Below are positions 55,120 to 64,000 of a DNA stretch of 64,000 bases, piece by piece; the first letter of the stretch is position 1, and each line of letters starts with the position of its first letter. Under the pieces are notes generated by a model that did no database searches, was not told the DNA's origin, and saw only the letters and a list, made by a program, of their open reading frames with translations. The DNA is taken from positions 62,001 through 126,000 of the forward strand of contig CAVXNR010000015.1 in assembly GCA_963763095.1 (NCBI GenBank), read 5' to 3'. The DNA comes from CAVUCH01 sp963763095. Lineage in GTDB: Bacteria; Acidobacteriota; Vicinamibacteria; Vicinamibacterales; JAENWD01. The translations under genes were made by a program, and so were the position numbers.

Positions 55120-55201
55120 TGTCAGCGTCAGCCGGAGCCATGACCTGCGTTGCAGGCCGTCAGTAAGCCGGAGCCTGTGGGGCGAGGACCGATGCCGCTG
55201 G

Positions 55202-56059
55202 TCAGGACAGGAGCGTGCCGGCGTTCGCACCTGCCGGAAGCGTGCGCCCGCCCGGGAAGGTGTAGTGCAGCCCGCCATCGCGCCACTCGCGGAGGCGGTA
55301 CAAGGTACAGAACGTGAAGTCGGGCGCGGCACCGCCCTGGCCGCCCACGAGCTCGCCGCCGCGGCGCACGTTGTCCTGCATCCACGCGGGCAGCAGCAGG
55401 TGATACGGGTTCCGCTCGACCTCGCCCACGTGGAACGACAGGGCTGTCATCATCTCCGCGACGTCCTCGGGAGATGACTCCACGGTCAGGTTGGGGGACG
55501 CCATGGCCCCCCAGAATTCGGTCTCGACGACAGTGCAGCTGAAAGGGGATGGCTGGCGTGCGAGCGCATCCACTACAAGGTGATGCGTGCCGATGTGCGT
55601 GCTGTTCCAATCGGTATCGTGGGGAAAGAACACGATCCGCGGCTGCTCACGGGACAGAATCCCCGCGATGACCGCAACCGACGCCTCCCAGGCGGCGGCG
55701 TCCTGTTGCCGTGTCCTTTCGTTGATCCGCTCGAGACCGCCGGGCACCGTTTCCAGCAGATCGAACCCGAGGTACTCGCACGCCGCGGCCAGTTCGGCCC
55801 AGCGCGCCGCTTGCCGGTCCTTCCTGCTGCCCTGCGTTACGGCGACGTTGACGACACGCACGCCGGCTTCCCGCAGCATGCGCAGCGCGAGCCCGCCGAT
55901 GATGCACTCGTCGTCCGGATGCGGGGAGAAGACGAGCGCCTTCGGAGCGGTGTCGGGCAGCGGCTGGCGAAGCGGCGTGGGGAAGCCTCCGAGCGGATAC
56001 TGCTTGCCGTCGTTCACGAGGCGGGCAATTTCGGTGACCAGGTGCCGGTATGGGTTCAT
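55202..56059 (-). CDS. PIG-L family N-acetylglucosaminyl deacetylase
   Basis: 285 residues. Zinc-site motif FSPHPDDECIIGG (residues about 44-56), then DLLETVPGG, FFPHDTDWNSTHIGTHHLV (second zinc His cluster) and VVETEFWGAM. PIG-L enzymes remove acetyl groups from N-acetylglucosamine conjugates. ATG lies 6 bp downstream of the ROK gene's stop, so the two form an operon. Confidence 0.92.
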   Translation of the reverse strand: MNPYRHLVTEIARLVNDGKQYPLGGFPTPLRQPLPDTAPKALVFSPHPDDECIIGGLALRMLREAGVRVVNVAVTQGSRKDRQAARWAELAAACEYLGFDLLETVPGGLERINERTRQQDAAAWEASVAVIAGILSREQPRIVFFPHDTDWNSTHIGTHHLVVDALARQPSPFSCTVVETEFWGAMASPNLTVESSPEDVAEMMTALSFHVGEVERNPYHLLLPAWMQDNVRRGGELVGGQGGAAPDFTFCTLYRLREWRDGGLHYTFPGGRTLPAGANAGTLLS

Positions 56060-56065
56060 GGGGCC

Positions 56066-57472
56066 TCAGGCGTTGAGCGCGGGAAGGCTGGCGGCGGCGA
56101 TGGCCTGGCCGTGACGCTTGTCCTGCTCGTCTGGCACGTGCACTTGGATGCGCCCGGCGAGCTGCGGAAACTCGGCGTCGAGCACGGCACGGGCGCCGGC
56201 GACGATGAGGTCGCCACCGCTCCCGGAGGTGACGCGCCCGAGCACGAGCACGTGCTGAAGGTCGTAGAAGTCCGCGAAGTGTGCGATCCCGTAGCCCAGG
56301 TACGTCCCGAGCGTTTCGTAGATCTTCCGGGCACGATAATCGCCGGCGGCCATTAGAGACTGCACCAGCTTCAGCTTGTCGGGCAACGGCATGTCGCGAG
56401 GTGCGTCGATGCCGGCGAGCGGCATGAGTCGGCTCAAACACTGCTGAGAGAAATACTGGGAGCCGACGCCGTAATCGCCCGACCACTCATCGACCGGACC
56501 GGCCGGGTTGAGGTCGATTGGCACGAAGGCGAGCTCGTCGAGCCACGACGTGATGTTGCCGTCCCGCGTGACGTAACCTGCCGCGGTGCTGGTGCCGAGC
56601 GCAATGCCGAGGATGGCGTTGACGCCGAGCGACATCGAGCCCGCGAGGGCCGTCACCTCGCCATCGTTGACGACCTCGAATGGGATGTCGCCCCACACGC
56701 GGCGGATCTCCAGGAACAGATCGCGGACGCGACGCTGGAACACGTCGGGCGGCACGCCGCGGAACAGGGAGCCCGCCTTCACCCGATTGTTGACGTATAC
56801 ACCCGCGGCGCTGCCGCCAATCGCATCCACCCTGGGCATATGCGCTGCCGCCTTCTGCAGCGAGTCCATGATGCCGTCGAAGTGGTACTGCGGATCGGGC
56901 TTGTGATACGGGTCCCAGACGGTCTCCTCGCTGAACACCACCTTGCCGTCAATCACCGCCGCGACCTTTCGGTCGCTGCCCCCGAGATCGAACCCGATCC
57001 GGCAGCCCTCGAGATGGCGGCCGAGCGGCTTTGTTTCAGACTGCTCCTCGGGCAGATCATCAGTCCGGACGATGGCGAGCGGGTGATCGAACATCCGTTC
57101 ACCGACCAGGTGGGCGTCGAACCTTCCGGTGGGGGAGTCGGCGTAGTGCGCGGCCAAGGCTCGTGCGAGTGCTTCCGGCGCATCGAGGTGGATGCGCCAC
57201 CCCCCACGCGACCAGAGCAGGAACTTGAGAAAGCGTTCGAGGTACCGTGTGTTGCCCGCCGCCCCGGGATGTGTGCCGGGGAGCACGCGGACGTCGAACC
57301 GGAACACTGACCCGTCGGCCTGCTCCAGGGCGACCCGCACCGGCACGGCACCGGGCGTTTCGGCCACCAGGGCCTGGTAGGCGTGCGCGCTCAGCACAGC
57401 CGGCCGGAAGGCCGGGTCGAGCACCGGCGTAACCTCGGGTGCCACGAGCGCGAGGCCGTCGTTCGTGTTCAT
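56066..57472 (-). CDS. ROK-family sugar kinase-like protein
   Basis: 468 residues. The actin-like ATPase half starts RIGFDLGGSDRKVAAVIDGK, followed by DAIGGSAAGVYVNNR, VVNDGEVTALAG and GIALGTSTAAGYVTRDG (ATP-binding and DxGxT-like motifs). An extra N-terminal domain of about 155 residues precedes it, beyond usual ROK length, beginning NTNDGLALVAPEVTPVLD. The ROK zinc-finger cysteines are not seen. With PIG-L it suggests amino-sugar metabolism. Start at 57472 (ATG). Confidence 0.8.
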   Translation of the reverse strand: MNTNDGLALVAPEVTPVLDPAFRPAVLSAHAYQALVAETPGAVPVRVALEQADGSVFRFDVRVLPGTHPGAAGNTRYLERFLKFLLWSRGGWRIHLDAPEALARALAAHYADSPTGRFDAHLVGERMFDHPLAIVRTDDLPEEQSETKPLGRHLEGCRIGFDLGGSDRKVAAVIDGKVVFSEETVWDPYHKPDPQYHFDGIMDSLQKAAAHMPRVDAIGGSAAGVYVNNRVKAGSLFRGVPPDVFQRRVRDLFLEIRRVWGDIPFEVVNDGEVTALAGSMSLGVNAILGIALGTSTAAGYVTRDGNITSWLDELAFVPIDLNPAGPVDEWSGDYGVGSQYFSQQCLSRLMPLAGIDAPRDMPLPDKLKLVQSLMAAGDYRARKIYETLGTYLGYGIAHFADFYDLQHVLVLGRVTSGSGGDLIVAGARAVLDAEFPQLAGRIQVHVPDEQDKRHGQAIAAASLPALNA

Positions 57473-57909
57473 GTCGCGGAGATCGATACCACAACCGGGA
57501 CGGCGGTCAAAGCGCCGCCCCTGACCGCGTATCTCCGTTCAGTTTTGGGTCCTCGACCGCCGCTCTGGCGAATGTGCCCCACCGCCTGTCCGCGGCGGCT
57601 CGGCTCGAGCCCACTCGTAAGAACGGGGCTCCGATGTGTATCGATGAAATTCACCGTTGCGGTCATGAACCATATATAGACGGGCTATCGAACCCGCGAA
57701 AGCGAGCCGATTAGTATTCAAGACATACAAAAAGGCCCAGCATATGTCGGTCTGCTGGCAATACATGTATGTTTGTGCGCCAAAAGGGCGCAACGGTATG
57801 ACAGGGTTCGCGGGAACGTGGCGGGGACGCCGCTTCTCCGGGACCTGACATCGCGCGCTGCCCACGCGTGCCGATGACCGGGCGATAGCGACCGGCGATT
57901 CCACGACAA
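57473..57909. other. Intergenic region of about 437 bp with a lower-GC core
   Basis: No coding region seen. The stretch 57650-57790 is markedly AT-richer than its surroundings and contains the palindrome ATACATGTAT (57759-57768 area) and a hairpin TGCGCC/GGCGCA around AAAA. It probably holds promoters for the divergent ROK operon and the beta-helix gene. Confidence 0.4.
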
Positions 57910-60900
57910 ATGGAGCTCATCAACAGCGATTTCAGCTGTCACGGTCGAGGTGTGTCCGCGACAGCGTGCAGGACGAAGACATGGGCATCAATCGCATCGG
58001 ATTTTCTAACTGCCCTTACCTTCACGCTCGCCGTATCGCTTCCGGCTGCCGGGGCCACTATCACCGTGGAGGCCGGCGGAAACCTCCAGGCCGCCCTCGA
58101 CAACGCCGCCGCAGGCGACACGATCCTCTTGCAGGCAGGCGCGACGTTCATCGGGAACTTCGTCGTCCGGAGCGGAAAGGTCTCCCTGACCATCCGGTCG
58201 TCTGCCCCCGACACGCTCCTGCCCGCCGCCGGGCAGCGCACCTCGCCCCAGGTACTCGGCGTACCTGCCCAAGCTGAAGTCGCCGAACAACGTCGCGGCG
58301 TTGACCATTCAACCTGGCGCGTCCTACATCACCCTGCTGCACCTCGAAGTGCTGCCAGCGTCCAACGGCAGCTCGAGCCTGATCGAGCTCGGTTACGTCG
58401 ACTCCCGCCAGACCACCATCGCACAGGCACCGCACCACCTCGTGCTCGACCGGCTGCTCGTGACGATTCCCGCAACCCAGGCGCAGAGGCGTGGGATCGC
58501 GCTGAACAGCGCGAGCACCCAGGTGCTCGGGTGCCATCTGGCCGGCTTGAAGTTCGCGGGCGCGGATTCGCAGGCCATTGCGGGCTGGAACGGGCCGGGG
58601 CCCTTCGTGATCGAGAACAACTATCTCGAAGGCGCTGGTGAGAACCTGATGTTCGGCGGATCCGATCCGACCATACCCGGGCTCGTGCCCACGGGCATCC
58701 AGATCCGCCGGAACCACTTCTCGAAGCCGATCGCCTGGAAGGGCAGTTCCTGGACGGTGAAGAACATTCTCGAGCTGAAGAATGCACAGGACGTGGTCAT
58801 CGAGGCCAACCTGCTCGAGTACAACTGGCTCGCCGCGCAGCAGGGGTACTCGGTTCTGTTCACGCCCCGCAATCAGTACGGTGGCAACAATGACACCGTG
58901 GTGCAGCGGGTGAAGTTCGTCAACAACAAGGTCCGGCACGTCTCGTCGGTGTTCAACATCCTCGGCCGGGATAACAATTTCCCCAGCCAGCTGACCAACG
59001 ACATCGAAATCCGGAACAACGTCTTCGAAGACGTGTCCAAGGCGGCCTACGGCGGTTCGGGACGCATGCTGCTCATCGACGGCGGCGACAACATCCGGGT
59101 CATCAACAACACGTCGCTCAACGCCGGCACCGCCATCTACGCCACCGGTCATGCGGTGACCGGGTTCCTGCTGGAGAACAACATCTTCGATTACGGCGAC
59201 TTCGGCATCATGGGTGACGGTGCCTCGCCAGGCAAGGGCACCCTCACGACCTGGTTCCCCGGCTCCGTCGTGCTGGGCAACGTGATACCCGACAACACGC
59301 AGCCGTGGACGTTCCCCGTTGGCAACTCGTACCCGGTGAACTGGGCTGCGGTGGGGTTGGTGGATCTGGCCGGCGGGAACTACCGCCTCGCCCCGACGAG
59401 CGCCTACATCGCCGCCGGCACGGGTGGCACAACGCCGGGCGCGGACGTGGACGCGCTCGAGACTGCGTTGTCCGGCGGGCCGCCCATCCCGCCGGCGTGC
59501 ACATTCTCGGTGGCGCCCTCCTCGCACGACTCTCCGGCGGGCGGCGACACATTCAGCGTCGCCGTGACCGCCAGCGACGCCTCGTGCGCCTGGAGTGCGT
59601 CAGCTGCGCCCTGGATCACCCCGTCACCGACCGGCGGCAGGGGATCGGGCACCGTCGTGCTGACGGTCAGCCCGAATGCCACCACGGCACCGCGCTCGGC
59701 CAGCGTGATGGTAGCCGACAGCGCCGTAGCCGTCACCCAGGCGCCGGTCTGCGCGTTCACCCTGGCGCCCTCGTCGCACGACTCTCCCGCGGGCGGCGAC
59801 ACCTTCAGCGTCGGCGTGACCGCCAGCGACGCCTCGTGCGCCTGGAGTGTGTCAGCTGCGCCCTGGGTCACCCCGTCACCGACCGGCGGCACGGGATCGG
59901 GCACCGTCGTGCTGACGGTCAGCCCGAATGCCACCACGGCACCGCGCTCGGCCAGCGTGATGGTAGCCGACAGCGCCGTAGCCGTCACCCAGGCGCCGGT
60001 CTGCGCGTTCACCCTGGCGCCCTCGTCGCACGACTCTCCCGCGGGCGGCGACACCTTCAGCGTCGGCGTGACCGCCAGCGACGCCTCGTGCGCCTGGAGT
60101 GTGTCAGCTGCGCCCTGGGTCACCCCGTCACCGACCGGCGGCACGGGATCGGGCACCGTCGTGCTGACGGTCAGCCCGAATGCCACCACGGCACCGCGCT
60201 CGGCCAGCGTGATGGTAGCCGACAGCGCCGTAGCCGTCACCCAGGCGCCGGTCTGCGCGTTCACCCTGGCGCCCTCGTCGCACGACTCTCCGGCGGGCGG
60301 CGACACCTTCAGCGTCGCCGTGACCGCCAGCCACGCCTCGTGCGCCTGGAGTGTGTCAGCTGCGCCCTGGATCACCCCGTCAGCGACCGGCGGCACGGGA
60401 TCGGGCACCGTCGCGCTGACGGTCAGCCCGAATGCCACCACGGCACCGCGCTCGGCCAGCGTGATGGTAGCCGACAGCGCCGTAGCCGTCACCCAGGCTG
60501 CGCCGGACGTGGCGCCGGTTTGCGCGTTCACCCTGGCGCCCTCGTCGCACGACTCTCCGGCGGGCGGCGACACATTCAGCGTCGCCGTGACCGCCAGTCA
60601 CGCCTCGTGCGCCTGGAGTGTGTCAGCTGCGCCCTGGATCACCCCGTCAGCGACAGGCGGCACGGGATCGGGCACCGTCGTGCTGACGGTCAGCCCGAAT
60701 GCCACCACGGCACCGCGCTCGGCCAGCGTGATGATAGCCGGCAGCGCCGTAGCGGTCACCCAGGCTGCGCCGGACGTGGCGCCGGTCTGCGCGTTCACCC
60801 TGTCGCCCTCTAATGTGAAGGTCCTGGCTGGTGGCACAACGTTCGCCGCGACTCTCACGGCCTCCGCCCCCTCGTGCGGCTGGATCGCCAGCGCAAACGC

Positions 60901-61054
60901 CGGGTGGGTCAGCTTGTCATCGACAAGCGGTGCGGGCACCGCGACCCTCTCCGTCACCGTCGCAGCGACGACGACGAACGGGGCGCGCAGCGCGACAATC
61001 ACCGCAGGCGGTAAGACGCTCGCCGTGCAGCAGAGCGGCCTAAGGAAAAAGTAA
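57910..61054 (+). CDS. Secreted parallel beta-helix protein with tandem BACON-like domains, frame break inside
   Basis: About 1,048 residues when repaired. A signal segment (TALTFTLAVSLPAAGA) is followed by ITVEAGGNLQAALDNAAAGD and a right-handed beta-helix region with repeated strand turns such as VIENNYLEGAG, RNNVFEDVSKAAY and VINNTSLNAGTA. The frame breaks at about 58245 and resumes RYSAYLPKLKSPNNVAALTI. From about residue 530 come six BACON-like repeats of 84-89 residues (CAWSVSAAPW, GTVVLTVSPNATTAPRSASV), the last divergent. It is likely secreted or surface-attached and polysaccharide-binding. The start codon is uncertain. Confidence 0.82.
59498..61051 (+). repeat. Near-identical 252/267-bp tandem repeats encoding BACON domains
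   Basis: Units begin at 59498, 59750, 60002, 60254, 60521 and 60788. Units 2 and 3 appear identical over 252 bp; units 4 and 5 carry a 15-bp insertion (AAPDV). The sixth is diverged. Unit length is a multiple of three, so copy number can change without breaking the frame. Confidence 0.9.
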
Positions 61055-61092
61055 CGCCGATTTTGGGGGGGCCGGCCCGGGCGTTGGTACTG

Positions 61093-62340
61093 TCACTGCG
61101 CCCTGGTAGGTCCCCCGTGCGTCACCCGCCAAATCCTGCCCGCGCCGTCGTCAGTCACCAGCAGCGAGCCGTCTTTCAGGACGGCGAGCCCGACGGGGCG
61201 GCCCCACACCTCCGGCGAGTCCTCGCCGAGCATCCAGCCGACGAGGAAATCCTCGTACCCGCCGGCTGCGTCTCCACCCTTGAACGGCACGAACACGACT
61301 TTGTAGCCGGTCCGTCTGGTGCGGTTGGACGATCCGCGCAGCGCTACAAACGCGCCGCCGTGATAGTGCGCCGGAAACTGCGGGGCATCGTAGAAGGCGA
61401 GCGTCATCACCGACGAGTGCGACTGCAGGAGGACGTCGGGCACGACCGCGGTCTTCACTAAATCGGGCCGTGCGCCCTTGTGCCGGGGATCCTCGTGTGC
61501 GCCGATGTAGGCGTACGGCCAGCCAAAGAATGCGCCCGTCCGCGCCCGGGCCAGGTAATCAGGCACGAGGTCATCCCCCATCCCGTCCCGTTCCTGGACG
61601 GTGATCCATGGCTCGCGGGTCCGGGGATGAAAGTCGATACCAACGGGATTCCGGGTGCCCGTCACGACGACCTCGCGGCCGGAGCCGTCGGGCTTGAAGC
61701 GCAGGACAGCCGCGCGCAGCGGATCCGGGTCCACGTCGATGTTGGAGGCCGAGCCGACTGTGACGTAGAACCAGGTGCCGTCCGGGCTGAACCGGATGTT
61801 GCGGGTCGAGTGACCTGTCGGTCCGTGCGGGAGATCCGCGATCTTCTCGCCGGCCGCGGTCGCCTGCCGCTGGCCGGAGGCGTAGGGGAACCGCAGCACC
61901 GCGTCGGTCGCGGCGACGTAGAGGTGCCCACCATGGAACGCCATCCCGAAGGGCGCATTCAGGCCTGTCGCGAACTCGGAACGCTCGCCCCCGTCGATTA
62001 CGTGATTACCGTCGGCGTCATGGAGCACCAGCACGGTGCCGATCGACGGATCCGCCACAAAGACGTCGCCATTTGGGGCCTCGACGGCAATCCGCGGACG
62101 CTTGAAATTCTCGGCGAAGATCGCGGCCTGAAATCCTGGTGGCAGCGTCAGCATCGCACCCTCCGGCCGCGGCACGAGCTTCGGCGGGTTGGAGGCGGAC
62201 GTGGATGGTTCGGTCAGATCCTTCACGGTGAAGTGATAGCTTTTCAGCTCGGCGGCGGGCGGGCCGCTCGCCAGCACGCCCGTCGCCGTGAAGGCAGCCG
62301 TCACCGCAAGCAGTCGCATCCTCCGAACACACTCCATCAT
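61093..62340 (-). CDS. Exported sorbosone/glucose dehydrogenase-like beta-propeller protein
   Basis: 415 residues. Signal peptide (RRMRLLAVTAAFTATGVLA) after ATG 62340, preceded by GAGAGGAG. The propeller shows repeated strand blocks typical of PQQ-type GSDH/L-sorbosone dehydrogenases: FAENFKRPRIAVEAPNGDVF, FATGLNAPFGMAFHGGHLYV, FSPDGTWFYVTVGSASN, GTRNPVGIDFHPRTREPW, and near the end GLAVLKDGSLLVTDDGAGRIWRV. Whether it binds PQQ cannot be told. No electron acceptor gene lies nearby. Confidence 0.88.
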   Translation of the reverse strand: MMECVRRMRLLAVTAAFTATGVLASGPPAAELKSYHFTVKDLTEPSTSASNPPKLVPRPEGAMLTLPPGFQAAIFAENFKRPRIAVEAPNGDVFVADPSIGTVLVLHDADGNHVIDGGERSEFATGLNAPFGMAFHGGHLYVAATDAVLRFPYASGQRQATAAGEKIADLPHGPTGHSTRNIRFSPDGTWFYVTVGSASNIDVDPDPLRAAVLRFKPDGSGREVVVTGTRNPVGIDFHPRTREPWITVQERDGMGDDLVPDYLARARTGAFFGWPYAYIGAHEDPRHKGARPDLVKTAVVPDVLLQSHSSVMTLAFYDAPQFPAHYHGGAFVALRGSSNRTRRTGYKVVFVPFKGGDAAGGYEDFLVGWMLGEDSPEVWGRPVGLAVLKDGSLLVTDDGAGRIWRVTHGGPTRAQ

Positions 62341-62515
62341 CACGTGTCTCCTCTCCGATCGGCCCGTGGATGATAGTCCGAGGGCGCTCAGCGTGTTCAC
62401 ACCGCTGAGGCATGGCGGTTGCAGAGACGCCGGAGCGGCCGCACGCACGGCGGGACGATCAGCCCTGGGCTTCGGGCGATGCCGCATGCCTGGCGCCCGG
62501 CACCGGCACGTCGGA

Positions 62516-63730
62516 CTACGCGGGCAGCGTCAGCAGACGGACTGCATTTTCCGAGTACACCTTCTTCAACACCGGGTCAGGCAACCCGACGCCATAAATC
62601 CGCCACCGACCCTGCGCAGGCACCGGCCCGGGGCCGTACTCGAAGTACTCGTCCTCTGTTTCGAGGAAACGGAAGTAGAACGGGTACAGCTCGTCGCGTA
62701 CGCCGTCGGTGCCGAACAGGATGCGGTCCTGGTACTTGTCAAAGAAGCGACGCGAAGCCCGGGGTTGCCGCCCGAGTTCCCCGATGCGGGCGGCGATCTC
62801 CACGTGGAGGTTCGGAAACCTGTCGAGCGCCTGCGAGGCACCGCCGAGATCCTCGGACGAGTGTCCCACGTGCAGTCCGATGAACGTGGTCTTCGGATGC
62901 CGCGCGAGCACCCGATCACGCGCCGTTAGCAAGTCGGCGTTCGACGGGTAATCCTTCCCGGCGAAGGACCAGTCTGGATGGCGCTGCAGCTCCTCATAGC
63001 GTTCGTTAAGACCGTCGATGGGGAGAAAGAATGCCGTCGGATCGGAAATATGAATCGCGACCGGAAGACCGAGCGCCCCGCATGCCTCCCACATGGGATC
63101 GAACCGGGGGTCGTCGATCTTCACGAGGGGGCCTGTGGTCACCCCCTCGCGAAGGTAGAGTCCGAGCGTCTTGAGCACCTTGACGCCGCGCGCCCCCGCC
63201 GCCTTCGCGCGGGCGAGCTCGTCGGCCTGCCACCGTCCATAGCCCGGCGCCGCAATGCGGTCGTACGACGGCTCGGTGAACATCACGAACCTGCCGGGGT
63301 GTGGGGCCTGCAGCGTGCGGACGCTCTCGGCGAGCCCTGCGCCGACACCGCCGGTGAGGTTCACGATCGTTCGCAGGTTGCGGCGGTCCATGACCGCCAG
63401 CAGGTCGGCAGCCGTCGCGCTCGCGCGGATGTCCTCACCGTGCGGCACGCCCGCGACGCTCCGGGCGCGAGACGTCGGGTGCGTGTGCACATCGATGACG
63501 GGGAAGCGTGCCCGCACTACCGGCGTTTCCGGCACCACCAGCATGCTGCGCGGCTGGAAGTCTTTCAGCAGGAGCGTGTCCGTGGGGTTCGGGGATGCTG
63601 GCGCTGCAGGCGCCGCTGACTCTCCTGGCGGCGGCTGGACTGCCTGCCGCACACCGGCCTGCGTGCGGCCCGCCGCCAGTGCGGCCCCCATGGTCGTCAG
63701 CCACGCTCGCCGGCTCAGGCTGTTCTTCAT
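62516..63730 (-). CDS. Tat-exported amidohydrolase-superfamily hydrolase
   Basis: 404 residues. KNSLSRRAWLTTMGAALAAG is a twin-arginine signal. A Pro/Ala linker is followed by the barrel with FPVIDVHTHPTSRARSVAGV, VAIHISDPTAFFLPIDG, FIGLHVGHSSEDLGGAS and RILFGTDGVRDELYPFYFRF. It is a paralogue of the gene at 24548-25666, differing mainly in its Tat rather than Sec signal. The substrate is not evident. Confidence 0.86.
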   Translation of the reverse strand: MKNSLSRRAWLTTMGAALAAGRTQAGVRQAVQPPPGESAAPAAPASPNPTDTLLLKDFQPRSMLVVPETPVVRARFPVIDVHTHPTSRARSVAGVPHGEDIRASATAADLLAVMDRRNLRTIVNLTGGVGAGLAESVRTLQAPHPGRFVMFTEPSYDRIAAPGYGRWQADELARAKAAGARGVKVLKTLGLYLREGVTTGPLVKIDDPRFDPMWEACGALGLPVAIHISDPTAFFLPIDGLNERYEELQRHPDWSFAGKDYPSNADLLTARDRVLARHPKTTFIGLHVGHSSEDLGGASQALDRFPNLHVEIAARIGELGRQPRASRRFFDKYQDRILFGTDGVRDELYPFYFRFLETEDEYFEYGPGPVPAQGRWRIYGVGLPDPVLKKVYSENAVRLLTLPA

Positions 63731-63761
63731 CGCGCCTCCTGTCTTGCGTCCGGTTACAACC

Positions 63762-64000
63762 TCACCATTCGGCGGGCTTCAACGTCCACGCCTGCAGTCT
63801 CGCGTGTTCCACGAGTCGCGGGGCGCGGAAGCCTGCGGGGTGAATCACCCACCCGCCGAACAGCTCGGGCGAGTCCTCGGCGACGAAGCGTTCGGTCGCC
63901 ACGCGGGTGCCGGTGGGGAGCGCCACGCGTTTGGGAAAGACGGCAGCGGCAGACGCGTCGGACGCGAGCATGGCAGAAACGACTGTTGCCCCGGCTCGCA
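63762..64000 (-). CDS. C-terminal part of an unidentified protein, cut by window edge
   Basis: The frame is open to the right edge; 79 residues are visible, ending HARLQAWTLKPAEW. An internal ATG at 63971 exists but the sequence before it reads on smoothly, so the gene probably starts outside. The motif EDSPELFGGWVIHPAGFRAP suggests a globular, possibly secreted protein. No family recognised. Confidence 0.5.
   Translation of the reverse strand, partial: RAGATVVSAMLASDASAAAVFPKRVALPTGTRVATERFVAEDSPELFGGWVIHPAGFRAPRLVEHARLQAWTLKPAEW

Noticed and set aside
59404..60573. 389-codon antisense open frame within the BACON repeats
   Set aside because: It is open because one repeat unit is stop-free in that frame and is copied several times; no start signal or independent homology is visible.

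Overview
The window is GC-rich bacterial chromosome with dense genes on both strands. The gene families (many Sec- or Tat-exported amidohydrolases, sorbosone-dehydrogenase-like and BACON-domain proteins, ComEA/pseudopilin/PilZ genes) together with abundant intergenic hairpin repeats suggest an acidobacterium of the Vicinamibacteria type. That placement is inference from gene content; no rRNA or tRNA gene is present to test it. No plasmid, phage or classical insertion sequence was recognised.

Layout. 1-3859: end of a cell-surface polysaccharide cluster (acyltransferase, GT4 glycosyltransferase, polytopic membrane protein). 3861-4140: an intergenic region made entirely of repeats. 4160-11424: tRNA thiolation (ttcA), D-aminoacyl-tRNA deacylase, an outer-membrane-type protein, glycerol-3-phosphate dehydrogenase, a methyltransferase, a DapF homologue with both catalytic cysteines changed to serine, and an SLC13 transporter. 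11684-24519: housekeeping block with radC, larC, metG, tatD, a polyprenyl synthase, ligA, an HtrA protease, a sigma54 response regulator and the RNase P RNA. 24548-34932: metal-dependent hydrolase, sugar epimerase, an exported subtilase pair, ComEA/pseudopilin/PilZ, and a duplicated DUF362 locus holding an App1-type phosphatase. 34879-39535 (minus strand): four genes for exported enzymes in a row (SelA-like PLP enzyme, deacetylase-type amidohydrolase, RidA, ApbE). 39716-46641: GNAT, an epimerase/DHDPS pair, amidohydrolase, AlkB, esterase. 46778-53762: PPi-type phosphofructokinase and glycolate oxidase glcDEF divergent from a lactate/glycolate permease around a perfect 27-bp inverted repeat. 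53849-64000: PAP2, HAD, PIG-L and ROK genes, a beta-helix/BACON surface protein with near-identical tandem repeats, a PQQ-type sugar dehydrogenase and another Tat-exported hydrolase.

The most striking signals are not single genes. (1) A dispersed palindrome with a variable stem, an invariant GA loop and a 3' CCACAT tail lies between genes and also, in frame, inside larC (three copies) and metG (two copies), where it encodes AGTEVPAPH-like peptides. (2) Many intergenic regions consist of degenerate repeats of several unrelated sequences that all share a 7-bp period and are often arranged as inverted arms. (3) The DapF homologue is Ser/Ser. (4) The SelA-like/RidA/deacetylase/ApbE operon looks extracytoplasmic.

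Caution: at least ten otherwise well-conserved genes carry about thirteen single-base frame breaks. Conserved residues continue in the neighbouring frame in every case. This pattern fits uncorrected sequencing or assembly indels better than gene decay, and coordinates of those genes span both frames.
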